Of a stretch of DNA of 63,160 bases, positions 17,049-25,375 are shown in pieces. Source of the DNA: Butyricicoccus pullicaecorum (GTDB lineage: Bacteria > Bacillota > Clostridia > Oscillospirales > Butyricicoccaceae); NCBI GenBank assembly GCA_018366195.1, contig JAGZIN010000013.1, forward strand, positions 1-63,160, read 5' to 3'. The notes beneath the pieces are model-generated. The model saw only the letters and a list, made by a program, of their open reading frames with translations, did no database searches and was not told the origin of the DNA. The position numbers were made by a program, and so were the translations under genes. Numbering within the stretch: the first letter of the stretch is position 1; each line of letters starts with the position of its first letter.

Positions 17049-17990
17049 GTGCGATATAGACATTCATCTTATTATTCTTCCCGTTATCGACACAGACGCA
17101 TGACGTTTGGTGAAGTGATTCGTATTATTTTATTGATTTTGATTGTTGGAATGATTGGATTTGGTACCTTTATGGTATATCGTGCAGTACATGCAGAGGT
17201 GATTCTGGCAGATTTGAAAAAGCAGAACGAGGTACTTTCTCAGACGGTTGCACGGTATCAGGCAGTCATGCCAGACCCAGCCCTCACAGGGGCGGCAGAA
17301 CCACTGCCATATCAGACCCTCTATCCGGAAATGCGGGTCGCACAGACACCGGAGGTAGCGACTGCAAAACGGGGTACGGTGTTTTTGACCTTTGAGGGCG
17401 GGCCTTCTCCACATACGGCTACCATTTTAGATGCCCTGAAAAAGAGCGGTGCGCATGCAACTTTTTTTGTGACCGGAAAAAATATTGCGGGAAATGAAGC
17501 GCTTGTCAAACGTATGGTAGAGGAAGGGCATACCGTTGGCGTTTCCAGTTATTCTGGTGATTATAAAGCGATTTATCTCTCTCCAGATGCGTTTGTGGAG
17601 GATTTTCATCAGGCGTATGAAGCCATATATGCAGCTTGCGGCGTATATCCAACGATTTTTCGCTTTCCGGGCGGTTCTGTGAACCGATACTCACAGAATA
17701 CCTATCAGCCGATTATTGCAGAGATGCTGCGCCGCGGATTTTTATATTATGATTGGAGTGCTTCTGCCAATGATGCAGAAAGTGGGAATCGTACCATTAC
17801 GGAGGTCACACAGACCGTTCTGACAGGGGTGCAGAAAACAAAAAATACACCGGTTGTATGGCTGCACGATACGGCAGAGGATACCGCACGCGCGATGGGA
17901 AATCTGCTCAGTGAGCTGAAAAAGGCAGGCTATACCTGCGAAGCTCTTCAAAATACGGTGAGACCTGTAACATTTGCATATCCAAATTAG
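17049..17990 (+). CDS. Polysaccharide deacetylase-like protein lacking metal ligands (probable pseudoenzyme)
   Basis: This 313-aa protein has a Tyr/Arg/His-rich cytoplasmic start, one transmembrane helix (VIRIILLILIVGMIGFGTFMV, about residues 24-44), a short coiled-coil stalk, and a NodB-fold domain from about residue 115. Active relatives have TFDDGP and an H-x-x-x-H pair. Here the first motif reads TFEGGPSP and the second GHTVGVSSYSGDY, so the aspartate pair and both histidines are lost. FRFPGGS and VVWLHDT remain. Hence the fold is kept but zinc-dependent deacetylation is unlikely; a glycan- or protein-binding role is more plausible. The start is GTG with AAGGAGG ahead. Confidence 0.82.
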   Translation: MRYRHSSYYSSRYRHRRMTFGEVIRIILLILIVGMIGFGTFMVYRAVHAEVILADLKKQNEVLSQTVARYQAVMPDPALTGAAEPLPYQTLYPEMRVAQTPEVATAKRGTVFLTFEGGPSPHTATILDALKKSGAHATFFVTGKNIAGNEALVKRMVEEGHTVGVSSYSGDYKAIYLSPDAFVEDFHQAYEAIYAACGVYPTIFRFPGGSVNRYSQNTYQPIIAEMLRRGFLYYDWSASANDAESGNRTITEVTQTVLTGVQKTKNTPVVWLHDTAEDTARAMGNLLSELKKAGYTCEALQNTVRPVTFAYPN

Positions 17991-18024
17991 TTCAGGCGGT
18001 TCTGCTTTGCCTGTCCATGATCGA

Positions 18025-18067
18025 AAAAAGCTGGTGCCGGAGTCAAACTCCGGCACCAGCTTTTTTA
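18025..18067 (+). terminator. Strong terminator after the deacetylase-like gene
   Basis: AAAAGCTGGTGCCGGAGT and ACTCCGGCACCAGCTTTT pair around CAA, with A and T runs on both sides. Confidence 0.92.
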
Positions 18068-18101
18068 TAAAATATATATTTCCGTATAAAAAATCTCGAC
18101 A

Positions 18102-18146
18102 TAAAAAACACACTGCCAAAAGACCATAGGAACCTTTGGCAGTGTG
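18102..18146 (-). terminator. Terminator of the MarR-type regulator gene
   Basis: CACACTGCCAAA and TTTGGCAGTGTG pair. On the minus strand the stem is followed by TTTTTTA. Confidence 0.85.
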
Positions 18147-18158
18147 AGGGGAGAGAAC

Positions 18159-18602
18159 TTATTCTTCGCCGAGGACTTGATAAAAGCCGTGCCACAACTT
18201 TTCCTGAATATCGACAAGGGCACGCTGTTCCTGATCGGAGAGCAGTTCAAACGCGGACAGCTCAACGCGGCGCATTTCGCGTCCAATCCGACGGCCTGCA
18301 GTCCGACCGGATTCTGTAAGCGTGACTTCTCGGCTGCGGCGGTCCCCTTCGGAAATCGAGCGGGTGACGAAGCCGCGCTTTTCCAAGCTGTCCACCACAC
18401 TGGTAACAGTCTGTTTGGAAAGATATAGCTCACGGCTGATTTCGTTTTGGGACATTGGTGTGCGATGTTTGTATAACAGCGTTAATATATTCATGATGTT
18501 GGAGGTGACACCACACCGCGCCGCAATTTTATCATAGGCGGCATCAATGCCGTGCCAGCTTTTATAATACCGGTCAAATACATCATTGTTCAAACGTTCC
18601 AT
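18159..18602 (-). CDS. MarR family transcriptional regulator
   Basis: This 147-aa winged-helix regulator is typical of the MarR family: the recognition helix region is SQNEISRELYLSKQTVTSVV, followed by the wing EKRGFVTRSISEGDRRSREVTLTESG, and flanking helices make the dimer interface. It is divergent from the acyl-CoA dehydrogenase operon, and repeated 18-bp motifs lie in the shared intergenic region, so it probably represses that operon and itself until a ligand binds, perhaps a CoA thioester or the imported substrate. The ligand is not predictable by sequence. AAAGGAG precedes the ATG. Confidence 0.9.
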   Translation of the reverse strand: MERLNNDVFDRYYKSWHGIDAAYDKIAARCGVTSNIMNILTLLYKHRTPMSQNEISRELYLSKQTVTSVVDSLEKRGFVTRSISEGDRRSREVTLTESGRTAGRRIGREMRRVELSAFELLSDQEQRALVDIQEKLWHGFYQVLGEE

Positions 18603-18781
18603 TGCTTTACTGCTCCTTTAATATGAGAATCGGTCAGCCCGCTGGCTGGGGGACGCTGTAACACGGGCGCTATGTGCCGACCTCCTGAGAGGAACTGCGG
18701 TTCGAAGCAGGTCTGCGGCGCAGGGCGAGCTGTGTGTGGCGTAGAAAGATAGGGACAGCTCGATGACAAAATACTCAGACT

Positions 18782-18829
18782 ATCTGATGATGGACTGATT
18801 GGAACCAAATCATCTGTTACCGGACTGAT
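18782..18829. promoter_or_regulatory. Two operator-like repeats near the regulator gene
   Basis: ATCTGATGATGGACTGAT (18782-18799) and ATCTGTTACCGGACTGAT (18812-18829) are two copies of one 18-base motif, exactly 30 bases apart, about three turns of the helix. A third copy lies on the operon promoter at 19046. They are likely MarR-protein binding sites. Confidence 0.6.
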
Positions 18830-19011
18830 TATTTTATTATTATATCGCAGGAGAGGAGATGCCGTCAACTATAAAAAACAGGATTATGCGGGAAAATGCT
18901 CATCTTTGTAAGAAAAAAATGAAACACCAACCAAATTTTTACCGCGATGCACAAAACTGGCGTATGGATTTTGTGTAATCATACAAAGTGTATAGAACTT
19001 TAGAAAAGGTA

Positions 19012-19039
19012 TTGACTTATTTTGCCTAAGATATATAAT
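19012..19039 (+). promoter_or_regulatory. Promoter of the acyl-CoA dehydrogenase operon
   Basis: TTGACT, 16 bases, TATAAT. The transcription start should fall at about 19046, inside the third operator-like copy. Confidence 0.8.
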
Positions 19040-19045
19040 TGGATT

Positions 19046-19074
19046 ATCCGATAACGGACTAAACGACAACGGAC
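19046..19074. promoter_or_regulatory. Operator-like repeat on the operon transcription start
   Basis: ATCCGATAACGGACTAAA (19046-19063) matches the two upstream copies and contains the near-palindrome TCCG-ATAA-CGGA. A further partial copy, CAACGGACGAA, follows at 19067. The location just after the -10 suits repression. Confidence 0.6.
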
Positions 19075-19123
19075 GAACCGATGTCAGACAATATGTTTCA
19101 CAAGGAGAAAGGAAGTAATCGTT

Positions 19124-20302
19124 ATGGATTTCAAACTGAGCAAAGAGCATCGCGCGCTGCAGGAAAAGGCAAGAGAATTTACCGAGCAGGTTCTGTTCCC
19201 GTATGAGATGGAGTGTGAGGAGAACAACGGCATCTCCCCTGAGACTCATAAGTACATCACAGAGCAGGTTATGAAGTGGGGCTTCAACGCAACCAACCAC
19301 TCTAAGGAGCACGGCGGCGCTGGTTTGACCCTGTTTGAGCAGGCACTGGTAAGTGAGCAGCTGGGTATGTCCACCGGTGCAATCTGGGACGCTGTTCCGC
19401 AGCCTTCTTTCCCGATGAAGTTCGGTACACAGGAGCAGATTGAGGAGTATCTGATTCCGTCCTGTCAGTGTAAGCGCCGTGATGCTTACGCAATCACCGA
19501 GGCAGACGCAGGTTCCGACCCGACCATGTGCCAGACCACTGCTGTAAAGTGCGACGGCGGCTACAAAATCAATGGTGAGAAGTGGTACGTAACCGTTGGT
19601 AACGTGGCAGACTTCCTGCTCGTTCATACCCATCTCGATGGTGACCCGAACAAGGCTACTGTATTCTTTGTAGAGAAAGATGCACCGGGCGTAAGCGTAA
19701 AGCGCACTCCGGAGTTCACCCATCACTTTGCATTTAAGCACCCGGAATTCACCTTCGAGGACGTTGTTGTTGATGAGTCCAAGATTCTGAAGGGCATCGG
19801 CGAAGGCTTCAACATGACTAAGGATTGGTTCGTAGAGGCTCGTCTGGGCATCGCTGCTCGCTGCGTAGGCGGCGCTGAGCGTGTGCTGAAGGAAGCAAAC
19901 GACTTTGCTGCAAGCCGTGTACAGGGCGATCGTGTCATTCGTGACTATCAGGTCATTGAGCACATGCTGGTTGACATGACCATGGATATCATGGCTGCGA
20001 AGAGCCTGCTGTACCGTGTATGCTGGGAGATTTCCGGCGATATGGATCGTAAGCTCAAGCATGCTCGTGCATCTGCAATCAAGCTGTGGTGCTCTGAAAT
20101 GGTTAACCGCGTAACCGATAAGGGCGTTCAGATTCTGGGCGGCCGTGGCTACATGCGTGAGAACGCAGTCGAGCGTCTGTGGCGTGACCAGCGCGTTGAC
20201 CGTATCTGGGAAGGTACTTCTGAGATTCAGCGCAACGTCATCGGCGGCATGATTAAGAAGCGCGGCACAGAGCTGTACACAGACTGGGCTTACGAGGAAT
20301 AA
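19124..20302 (+). CDS. Acyl-CoA dehydrogenase family flavoenzyme
   Basis: This 392-aa protein has the full acyl-CoA dehydrogenase fold: an N-terminal helical domain, the FAD/substrate motif AYAITEADAGSDPT, the beta-domain KINGEKWYVTVGN, and the C-terminal QILGGRGYMRE. The catalytic base is kept as Glu363 in RIWEGTSEIQRNVIGG, unlike E. coli CaiA, where that position is not Glu. Family members dehydrogenate acyl-CoA at C2-C3; some homologues eliminate an amine. Next to CoA-transferases and a CaiT-like carrier, a quaternary-amine acyl-CoA is the likely substrate. No etfAB lies nearby. Codon use is as biased as in the glycolytic genes, so it is probably abundant. Confidence 0.92.
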   Translation: MDFKLSKEHRALQEKAREFTEQVLFPYEMECEENNGISPETHKYITEQVMKWGFNATNHSKEHGGAGLTLFEQALVSEQLGMSTGAIWDAVPQPSFPMKFGTQEQIEEYLIPSCQCKRRDAYAITEADAGSDPTMCQTTAVKCDGGYKINGEKWYVTVGNVADFLLVHTHLDGDPNKATVFFVEKDAPGVSVKRTPEFTHHFAFKHPEFTFEDVVVDESKILKGIGEGFNMTKDWFVEARLGIAARCVGGAERVLKEANDFAASRVQGDRVIRDYQVIEHMLVDMTMDIMAAKSLLYRVCWEISGDMDRKLKHARASAIKLWCSEMVNRVTDKGVQILGGRGYMRENAVERLWRDQRVDRIWEGTSEIQRNVIGGMIKKRGTELYTDWAYEE

Positions 20303-20349
20303 TGAAAGGATTCCGTGAGGCTTGCTTCTCACAGTAATAGGAGGTAAAT

Positions 20350-21525
20350 ATGTTTCCTTTGGAAGGTATTAGAGTGCTTGACTTGATGACACTTTCCGGT
20401 TACTGCGGGATGGAACTGGCTGATTACGGAGCGGAAGTTATTAAGGTGGAATCTCCAGAAGGAGACCCACTGAGATCGCTGGCGCCATTGAAAAATGGCG
20501 CCAGTGTTCATCATGCCTTCCGTGACCGCGGGAAAAAGAGCATTACGCTCAATTTATGGCATTCTGAAGGGAAAGAGATTTTCAAGAAGCTGGTAGAAAC
20601 GGCCGATGTTGTGCTGGAAAACTTTGCACCGAACACCATGGAGGAATTGGGATTGGGGTATGATGTGCTGAGCGCAATCAAACCTTCTCTGGTGTATGGA
20701 CGCATTTCCGGCTATGGTTCGACCGGAGAAGGGGCTAATATGCCCCAGCTTGACCTGATTGCGCAGGCAAAGAGCGCAGTCATGCACTTTACCGGCTTTC
20801 CGGAAAATGAGCCTACCCGTATCGGTTTTGCAATTTCCGAGCGATATGCAGCCAGCTTCCTCTCCTCTGCGATTTGTCTGGCGCTGTATCATGCCAGAGA
20901 AACCGGCGAAGGTCAGGTAGTGGAAACGACGCTTTGCGGTTCAGCCATTGCCATTTCCGAGGATAAGGTCATCACCTATGGTGCAGAGCATCAAGACCCG
21001 ATGCGCACCGGCAACGCACACCCGTTGATTAACCCATACGATATCCTGAAATGTAAAGATGGTTATGTGGCAATGGGCATTTCGTCCGATGCCCAATGGG
21101 CAAAGTTCTGTGATGCATTCAAACGACCGGAATGGAAAGATGATGAGCTGTATTGCTCCAATCTGGTCAGAGGGTATCATTATTTTGGCGATCTCCGTGA
21201 TAAGCTGGAAGATTTGTTCTCCGATTATAGCATGCAGGAGATTGCAGATATTTGCGACAATACACTGATTCCGGGTACGATGTGCAGCACAACCAAGGAA
21301 GCGCTGCAGCAGCCCCAGCTTCAGGTAAGAAATATGATTGTTTCCGTAAAGGATACCGAGCTGGGTGAACTGGAAATGCCCGGCAAGCCGGTAAAATTCT
21401 GCAATCAAAATGAGGAGCCGCTTGCTGTTGCCCCAACTGTGGGTGAACAGAATGAGGCACTTTACACCGCTTTGGGTTTGGATTCTGCGGCCATAGACCG
21501 TCTTCAGAAGGAAGGCGTCATTTAA
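20350..21525 (+). CDS. Family III CoA-transferase (CaiB/BaiF type), subunit 1, altered catalytic residue
   Basis: This 391-aa family III CoA-transferase carries the N-terminal IRVLDLMTLSGYCGMELADYGAEVIKVE and the central LVYGRISGYGSTGE. In CaiB the nucleophile is Asp169 in the segment T-A-D-Y; the aligned segment here reads AISERYAASF, placing Glu164 there instead. Either this subunit is catalytically different or it pairs with the next gene, whose Asp is intact, as a heteromeric enzyme of the BbsEF kind. AGGAGG precedes the ATG 47 bases after the dehydrogenase. The expected job is moving CoA from a product CoA ester to the incoming acid. Confidence 0.88.
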   Translation: MFPLEGIRVLDLMTLSGYCGMELADYGAEVIKVESPEGDPLRSLAPLKNGASVHHAFRDRGKKSITLNLWHSEGKEIFKKLVETADVVLENFAPNTMEELGLGYDVLSAIKPSLVYGRISGYGSTGEGANMPQLDLIAQAKSAVMHFTGFPENEPTRIGFAISERYAASFLSSAICLALYHARETGEGQVVETTLCGSAIAISEDKVITYGAEHQDPMRTGNAHPLINPYDILKCKDGYVAMGISSDAQWAKFCDAFKRPEWKDDELYCSNLVRGYHYFGDLRDKLEDLFSDYSMQEIADICDNTLIPGTMCSTTKEALQQPQLQVRNMIVSVKDTELGELEMPGKPVKFCNQNEEPLAVAPTVGEQNEALYTALGLDSAAIDRLQKEGVI

Positions 21526-21573
21526 GCGGCTGGCGCGGATAAGCCTGAGATAACGAGTTGAGGAGAGTGAAAA

Positions 21574-22776
21574 ATGAAGAAGGGACCTCTCAAAGGGATA
21601 AAAGTTCTTGATTTTTCTCAAGTTTTATCTGCGCCGTTCTGCGGCATGATGCTGGCAGACATGGGCGCAGAGGTGATTAAAGTCGAACGACCTGGCGCAG
21701 GCGATATTTCCCGTGAATATGGGCCGTATGTCAATGACATTAGCTTGTATTTCTGCCAGTATAACCGTGGTAAAAAAGGAATCGCTATTGATATGCGGTC
21801 GGAAGAGGGCAAAAAGGTTGTTCTCGATTTGGTCGCACAGGTAGACGTTGTAATTGAGAACTTTAAGGCAGGTACGCTGGAAAAGCTGGAAATCGGATAT
21901 GATAAGATGCTTGAAGTCAATCCAGGATTGATTTATGGCTCGATTTCCGGTTTTGGTACATACGGTCCGCTGTCACACCTGCCCTGTATGGATATCATTG
22001 CTGCTGCACGAAGCGGTCTGGTCGCACAGAGCGGTGAGGCAGGCAGCGCCCCCATAAAGCCCGGATTTTCCATGTGTGATACGTGGGCGGGTTTACAGCT
22101 GATGCGTGGTCTTGCGATGGCGCTGCTGCATAAGCAGAAGACTGGTAAGGGTCTGCGTGTGGATATTGCCATGCTGGACTGTGCATTTTATATGTGTGAA
22201 TCGTCTGTTCTGGAGCATTCACTCACAGGTAAATTCACCGAAAAGAGCGGCAACCATTATGTGTGGTATGCACCGTACGGTGAGTTTCGGGCAAAGGACG
22301 GCAATGTGGTCATTGCAGTCAAATCGGAAGAGGAGTGGGGCAAGCTTTGCCACACGCTGGGGCTGCAAGAGCTTGCTGCCGACCCGAGGTTTGCCACCAG
22401 TGAGCTGCGCGTGCAAAACCGCGATGCGCTAATCGTGGAGCTGGAAAAGACAACGAGTGTTATGGGACGATATGATATGGAGAACAAACTTTGTGCAGTT
22501 GGTGTGCCTGCTGCGGCAGTGCAGTCCTTGCAGGAGTTTGACAGCAATCCGCAAACAAAATCGTTGAACGTGATCACTTCGATCCATCAAAAAGGTGTGG
22601 GCGATTATGTCGTGACCAACACCCCCGTCCTTTTCAGCAAGACGCCAGTCGATCCGAACGCCTCCGCTGCCGGACATCCGGGCGAACACAGCGTGGAAAT
22701 CCTGCAGCAGCTTGGCTATGGGCAGGACCGCATCGACAGTCTGCTCGCAGAGGGCGCAGTACACCAGGCAGGTTGA
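21574..22776 (+). CDS. Family III CoA-transferase (CaiB/BaiF type), subunit 2
   Basis: This second family III CoA-transferase (400 aa) is clearly paralogous to the preceding gene (KVLDFSQVLSAPFCGMMLADM, then LIYGSISGFGTYG). The nucleophile is present: Asp169 in GFSMCDTWAGLQ. It would form the acyl-glutathione-free aspartyl anhydride intermediate known for the family and transfer CoA between carboxylic acids without ATP. Start ATG has GAGGAGAG ahead, 48 bases after gene 1. A long hairpin with a T run follows at 22794, which should lower expression of the downstream ferredoxin, thioesterase and carrier genes. Confidence 0.91.
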   Translation: MKKGPLKGIKVLDFSQVLSAPFCGMMLADMGAEVIKVERPGAGDISREYGPYVNDISLYFCQYNRGKKGIAIDMRSEEGKKVVLDLVAQVDVVIENFKAGTLEKLEIGYDKMLEVNPGLIYGSISGFGTYGPLSHLPCMDIIAAARSGLVAQSGEAGSAPIKPGFSMCDTWAGLQLMRGLAMALLHKQKTGKGLRVDIAMLDCAFYMCESSVLEHSLTGKFTEKSGNHYVWYAPYGEFRAKDGNVVIAVKSEEEWGKLCHTLGLQELAADPRFATSELRVQNRDALIVELEKTTSVMGRYDMENKLCAVGVPAAAVQSLQEFDSNPQTKSLNVITSIHQKGVGDYVVTNTPVLFSKTPVDPNASAAGHPGEHSVEILQQLGYGQDRIDSLLAEGAVHQAG

Positions 22777-22793
22777 TGGTTTGATCATGGTGT

Positions 22794-22870
22794 GAAATGA
22801 ATGATCCATCCGATACGCATCGCCTGGTAAAACAGGGGCACGGCTGCGTATTGGGTGGATTTCATTTTTT
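22794..22870 (+). terminator. Internal terminator/attenuator of the CoA operon
   Basis: An approximately 21-bp imperfect stem pairs GATCCATCCGATACGCA with TGCGTATTGGGTGGATTTC and ends in seven T residues. It sits between the second CoA-transferase and the ferredoxin gene. I see no promoter after it, so partial readthrough is likely. Confidence 0.75.
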
Positions 22871-22888
22871 AGAAAGGGATTTTTATCT

Positions 22889-23191
22889 GTGAAAGCGAAT
22901 GAACTGATCTCACCCGATAAGGAAAAATGTGTCCGGTGCGATGCCTGTGTGGACATTTGCCCGATGCATGTTATCCATCGAGATGAGGACGGATATCCGC
23001 AGGCTGTGGGAAAGGCATTCCTAACCTGCATCAACTGTGGCTATTGTGTGGATGTCTGTGCGCCCGGCGCCCTGCTGCACAGGGTGCGTAAGCGTTCGGT
23101 CAATCCCACAGCTGCGCTGCACGCAGCACTCAAACGTCTGCACGCAGCCAGAGAAAGAGATCATAAGACAAAGCGGGGAGATTCAAAGTAA
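22889..23191 (+). CDS. Ferredoxin-type protein with two [4Fe-4S] motifs
   Basis: This 100-aa protein has two classic cluster motifs, CVRCDACVDICP (about residues 12-23) and CINCGYCVDVCAPGAL (about residues 49-64), followed by a basic helical tail (RKRSVNPTAALHAALKRLH). It should carry electrons in the cytosol, perhaps to or from the flavoenzyme of the operon. The start is GTG with AGAAAGGGA ahead; no ATG is available near. Its TAA stop overlaps the ATG of the thioesterase gene (TAATG), which indicates translational coupling. Confidence 0.85.
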   Translation: MKANELISPDKEKCVRCDACVDICPMHVIHRDEDGYPQAVGKAFLTCINCGYCVDVCAPGALLHRVRKRSVNPTAALHAALKRLHAARERDHKTKRGDSK

Positions 23192-23604
23192 TGAGGAGCG
23201 ATTGTTTTTTCTTCTGCCCTGTTCGTGTACGCTTCGGAGAGGTAGACCGACAGGGAATCGTTTACAATGGTAATTATGTGGTATATACTGATCTTGCCTT
23301 TGAAGAGTTCTGGCGCTCCAAGGGGTACACATACCGTGAGCTGTCAGAGAAGCACGGGTCTGAGGTCTGCCATAGAAAATCGACCTACGATTTCTACGCA
23401 AGTGCTTTCGAGGGAGATGATTTGGAAGTTGGCATCAGCAGCATTCATGTAGGAAACAAGAGTCTTACCATAACATTTGAGATATACCGGAAGGGTGAGG
23501 AGGAACTTCTTGTCCGCTGTGAGTCGGTATATGTTGGATATGATGTGGAAAACCGTGCGAGCCGCCCGATTACTGATTTGATGAGATCGCTTTTAACTCC
23601 GTGA
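23191..23604 (+). CDS. Acyl-CoA thioesterase, 4-hydroxybenzoyl-CoA/YbgC-like hotdog fold
   Basis: This 137-aa hotdog-fold protein has the 4HBT signature VRFGEVDRQGIVYNGNYVVYTDLAFEEF, with the conserved Asp (D of EVDRQG) and the N-Y that orient the thioester. The second half matches YbgC-type enzymes (FEIYRKGEEELLVRCESVYV). It hydrolyses acyl-CoA to free acid and CoA, and could release the product or clear dead-end CoA esters in this pathway. The start overlaps the ferredoxin stop codon. The BCCT carrier follows 27 bases later. Confidence 0.86.
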   Translation: MRSDCFFFCPVRVRFGEVDRQGIVYNGNYVVYTDLAFEEFWRSKGYTYRELSEKHGSEVCHRKSTYDFYASAFEGDDLEVGISSIHVGNKSLTITFEIYRKGEEELLVRCESVYVGYDVENRASRPITDLMRSLLTP

Positions 23605-23631
23605 CAGTATAAAGAAACGGGAGACGACAGA

Positions 23632-25284
23632 ATGGAAAAAAATACAAGACAAAAAAAGAATTCCGATGTTGAGGTTGGTCTGATTATCGCCAGCGTGGCG
23701 ATTCTGGTTGCATTTATCATTTTGATGATTGTCAATCCAGATGGTACACTCAATGCAATCACCAAGTTCTTCAACATGATGATTATTGGTCTGGGACCAT
23801 TCTTTGAGATTATTGCGTTTGTATCCTTTATTGTCGGTTTGTATTTCTGTTTTGGCAAATACGGCAAGGTACGTCTGGGCAATTGCAAACCGGAATATTC
23901 CAACTTCAGCTACTTTTCCATGATGCTGCTCGCGTCGTTAGCGTCCGCAGCATTGTACTGGTCCTTTACAGAATGGGCAAGCTATTATCAGGCGCCCGGA
24001 CTTGGCATCATACCCGAAAGCGTAGAAGCAATCGAGTCTTCCCTGGGATACCAGTTCTTCCACTGGGGCATTGTCAACCAGTCCATGTATACCATTATGG
24101 GTGTGGCAATTGCCTACGGTGTTTATGTACGTAAGGTGCCTTCCTTCCAGACAAGTGCGGTTTGCTGCGCAATGCTGGGGGATAAGGTGAAGGGAAAAAG
24201 TGCCATTGGCAAAGTAATTGATTTTCTGGTTATCTTTGGCGTGCTGGGTGCGCTCAGCTCGTCGCTCGGTCTGGCGGTGCCGCTGTTTACCGGCAGCTTA
24301 AATGTTCTGTTCAATATACCAGTCAATGCAGTGTCACAGATTGGCTGCATTGTATTTATTGCAATTGTATATTCCATCACTTCTTTCCTCGGCACGAAGA
24401 AGGGAATGCAGACAATCAGTAACATTGCATCTGTGACCTGTGTGATTTTCCTGCTGTATGTCCTGTTTGCAGGACCAACCACCTTTGTTTTGAAGAATAT
24501 CGTCAACTCATTCGGTCACATGATTGAAAAACTGCCTCGCATGGCGCTGTTTACTGACCCGGTCAATAACACAGGCTTTGTAGAGAGCTGGACGGTATAC
24601 TTCATCGCATTTTATCTAAACTATGTTGCCATGATGGGTATTTTTATCGCAAAGGTATCCAAGGGCAGAACCATTCGTGAGGTTGCGCTGTACACCATGT
24701 TTATCATGACGGGCGGCGGTATCTTGATTTTTGGTATCAACGGCAGCTTCTCTATCTTCCAGCATCTGGAAGGTATGGTTGATGTCATCGGTTTGGTCAC
24801 CAGCGGTGTGGGTGATGTCGCAATTTTCAGTATTCTGAAAACATTACCGCTTGGTTCCACCTTGCTGCCATTCCTGATTTTGGTTCTGGTCGTTGGATTC
24901 GTGGCACCATCAATGGACTCGGCTTCGCTCGCGCTTGCCGAAACCGTTACCAAACGCGGTACGCCGAAAATGGCACTGCGCCTGTTCTTCTGTATTCTAT
25001 TGGCAGTCATTCCGCTGTCTATCATTCTGGTTGGCGCAGAATTTACCGCAATTAAAAATATTGCAATTATTATTTCTGCTCCGTTCCTGATTATACTTGC
25101 GGGAACCATACTGGGTCTGTTAAAATGGTTACAACATGATGATCACATCGGACTGCATGCGAAGATTGTCGCACAGCAGGAAGAAGAATTGCGGGCGGAA
25201 GCCCTTGCGGAGGAGCAGGCTTCGATTCCTGTTTCTGACGCAGCGGGTGAGCTGGAGACTGTGACAGCGGAGCAATCCGTTTAA
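23632..25284 (+). CDS. BCCT family transporter, CaiT-like (carnitine/gamma-butyrobetaine type)
   Basis: This 550-aa carrier has about 12 membrane helices and a charged cytoplasmic tail. By comparison with CaiT as I recall it, it shares the CaiT-like LASLASAALYWSFTEWASYY region, FFHWG, KLPRMALFTDP and WTVYFIAFYLNYVAMMGIFI, and keeps the methionine that replaces the second sodium site of CaiT (M331). In the aromatic cage Trp142 and Tyr327 are kept while Trp323 is Phe. So it is probably a sodium-independent exchanger of a trimethylammonium acid against its product. Betaine or choline are alternatives. Confidence 0.88.
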   Translation: MEKNTRQKKNSDVEVGLIIASVAILVAFIILMIVNPDGTLNAITKFFNMMIIGLGPFFEIIAFVSFIVGLYFCFGKYGKVRLGNCKPEYSNFSYFSMMLLASLASAALYWSFTEWASYYQAPGLGIIPESVEAIESSLGYQFFHWGIVNQSMYTIMGVAIAYGVYVRKVPSFQTSAVCCAMLGDKVKGKSAIGKVIDFLVIFGVLGALSSSLGLAVPLFTGSLNVLFNIPVNAVSQIGCIVFIAIVYSITSFLGTKKGMQTISNIASVTCVIFLLYVLFAGPTTFVLKNIVNSFGHMIEKLPRMALFTDPVNNTGFVESWTVYFIAFYLNYVAMMGIFIAKVSKGRTIREVALYTMFIMTGGGILIFGINGSFSIFQHLEGMVDVIGLVTSGVGDVAIFSILKTLPLGSTLLPFLILVLVVGFVAPSMDSASLALAETVTKRGTPKMALRLFFCILLAVIPLSIILVGAEFTAIKNIAIIISAPFLIILAGTILGLLKWLQHDDHIGLHAKIVAQQEEELRAEALAEEQASIPVSDAAGELETVTAEQSV

Positions 25285-25375
25285 CAGCATTTATAGTTCG
25301 TCGGTCAATGGGCATGCGGCAGTTTCCTGCTGCGTGCCTATTTGCTGATAGTTGTCAGGGAGATGCAAAAACACA

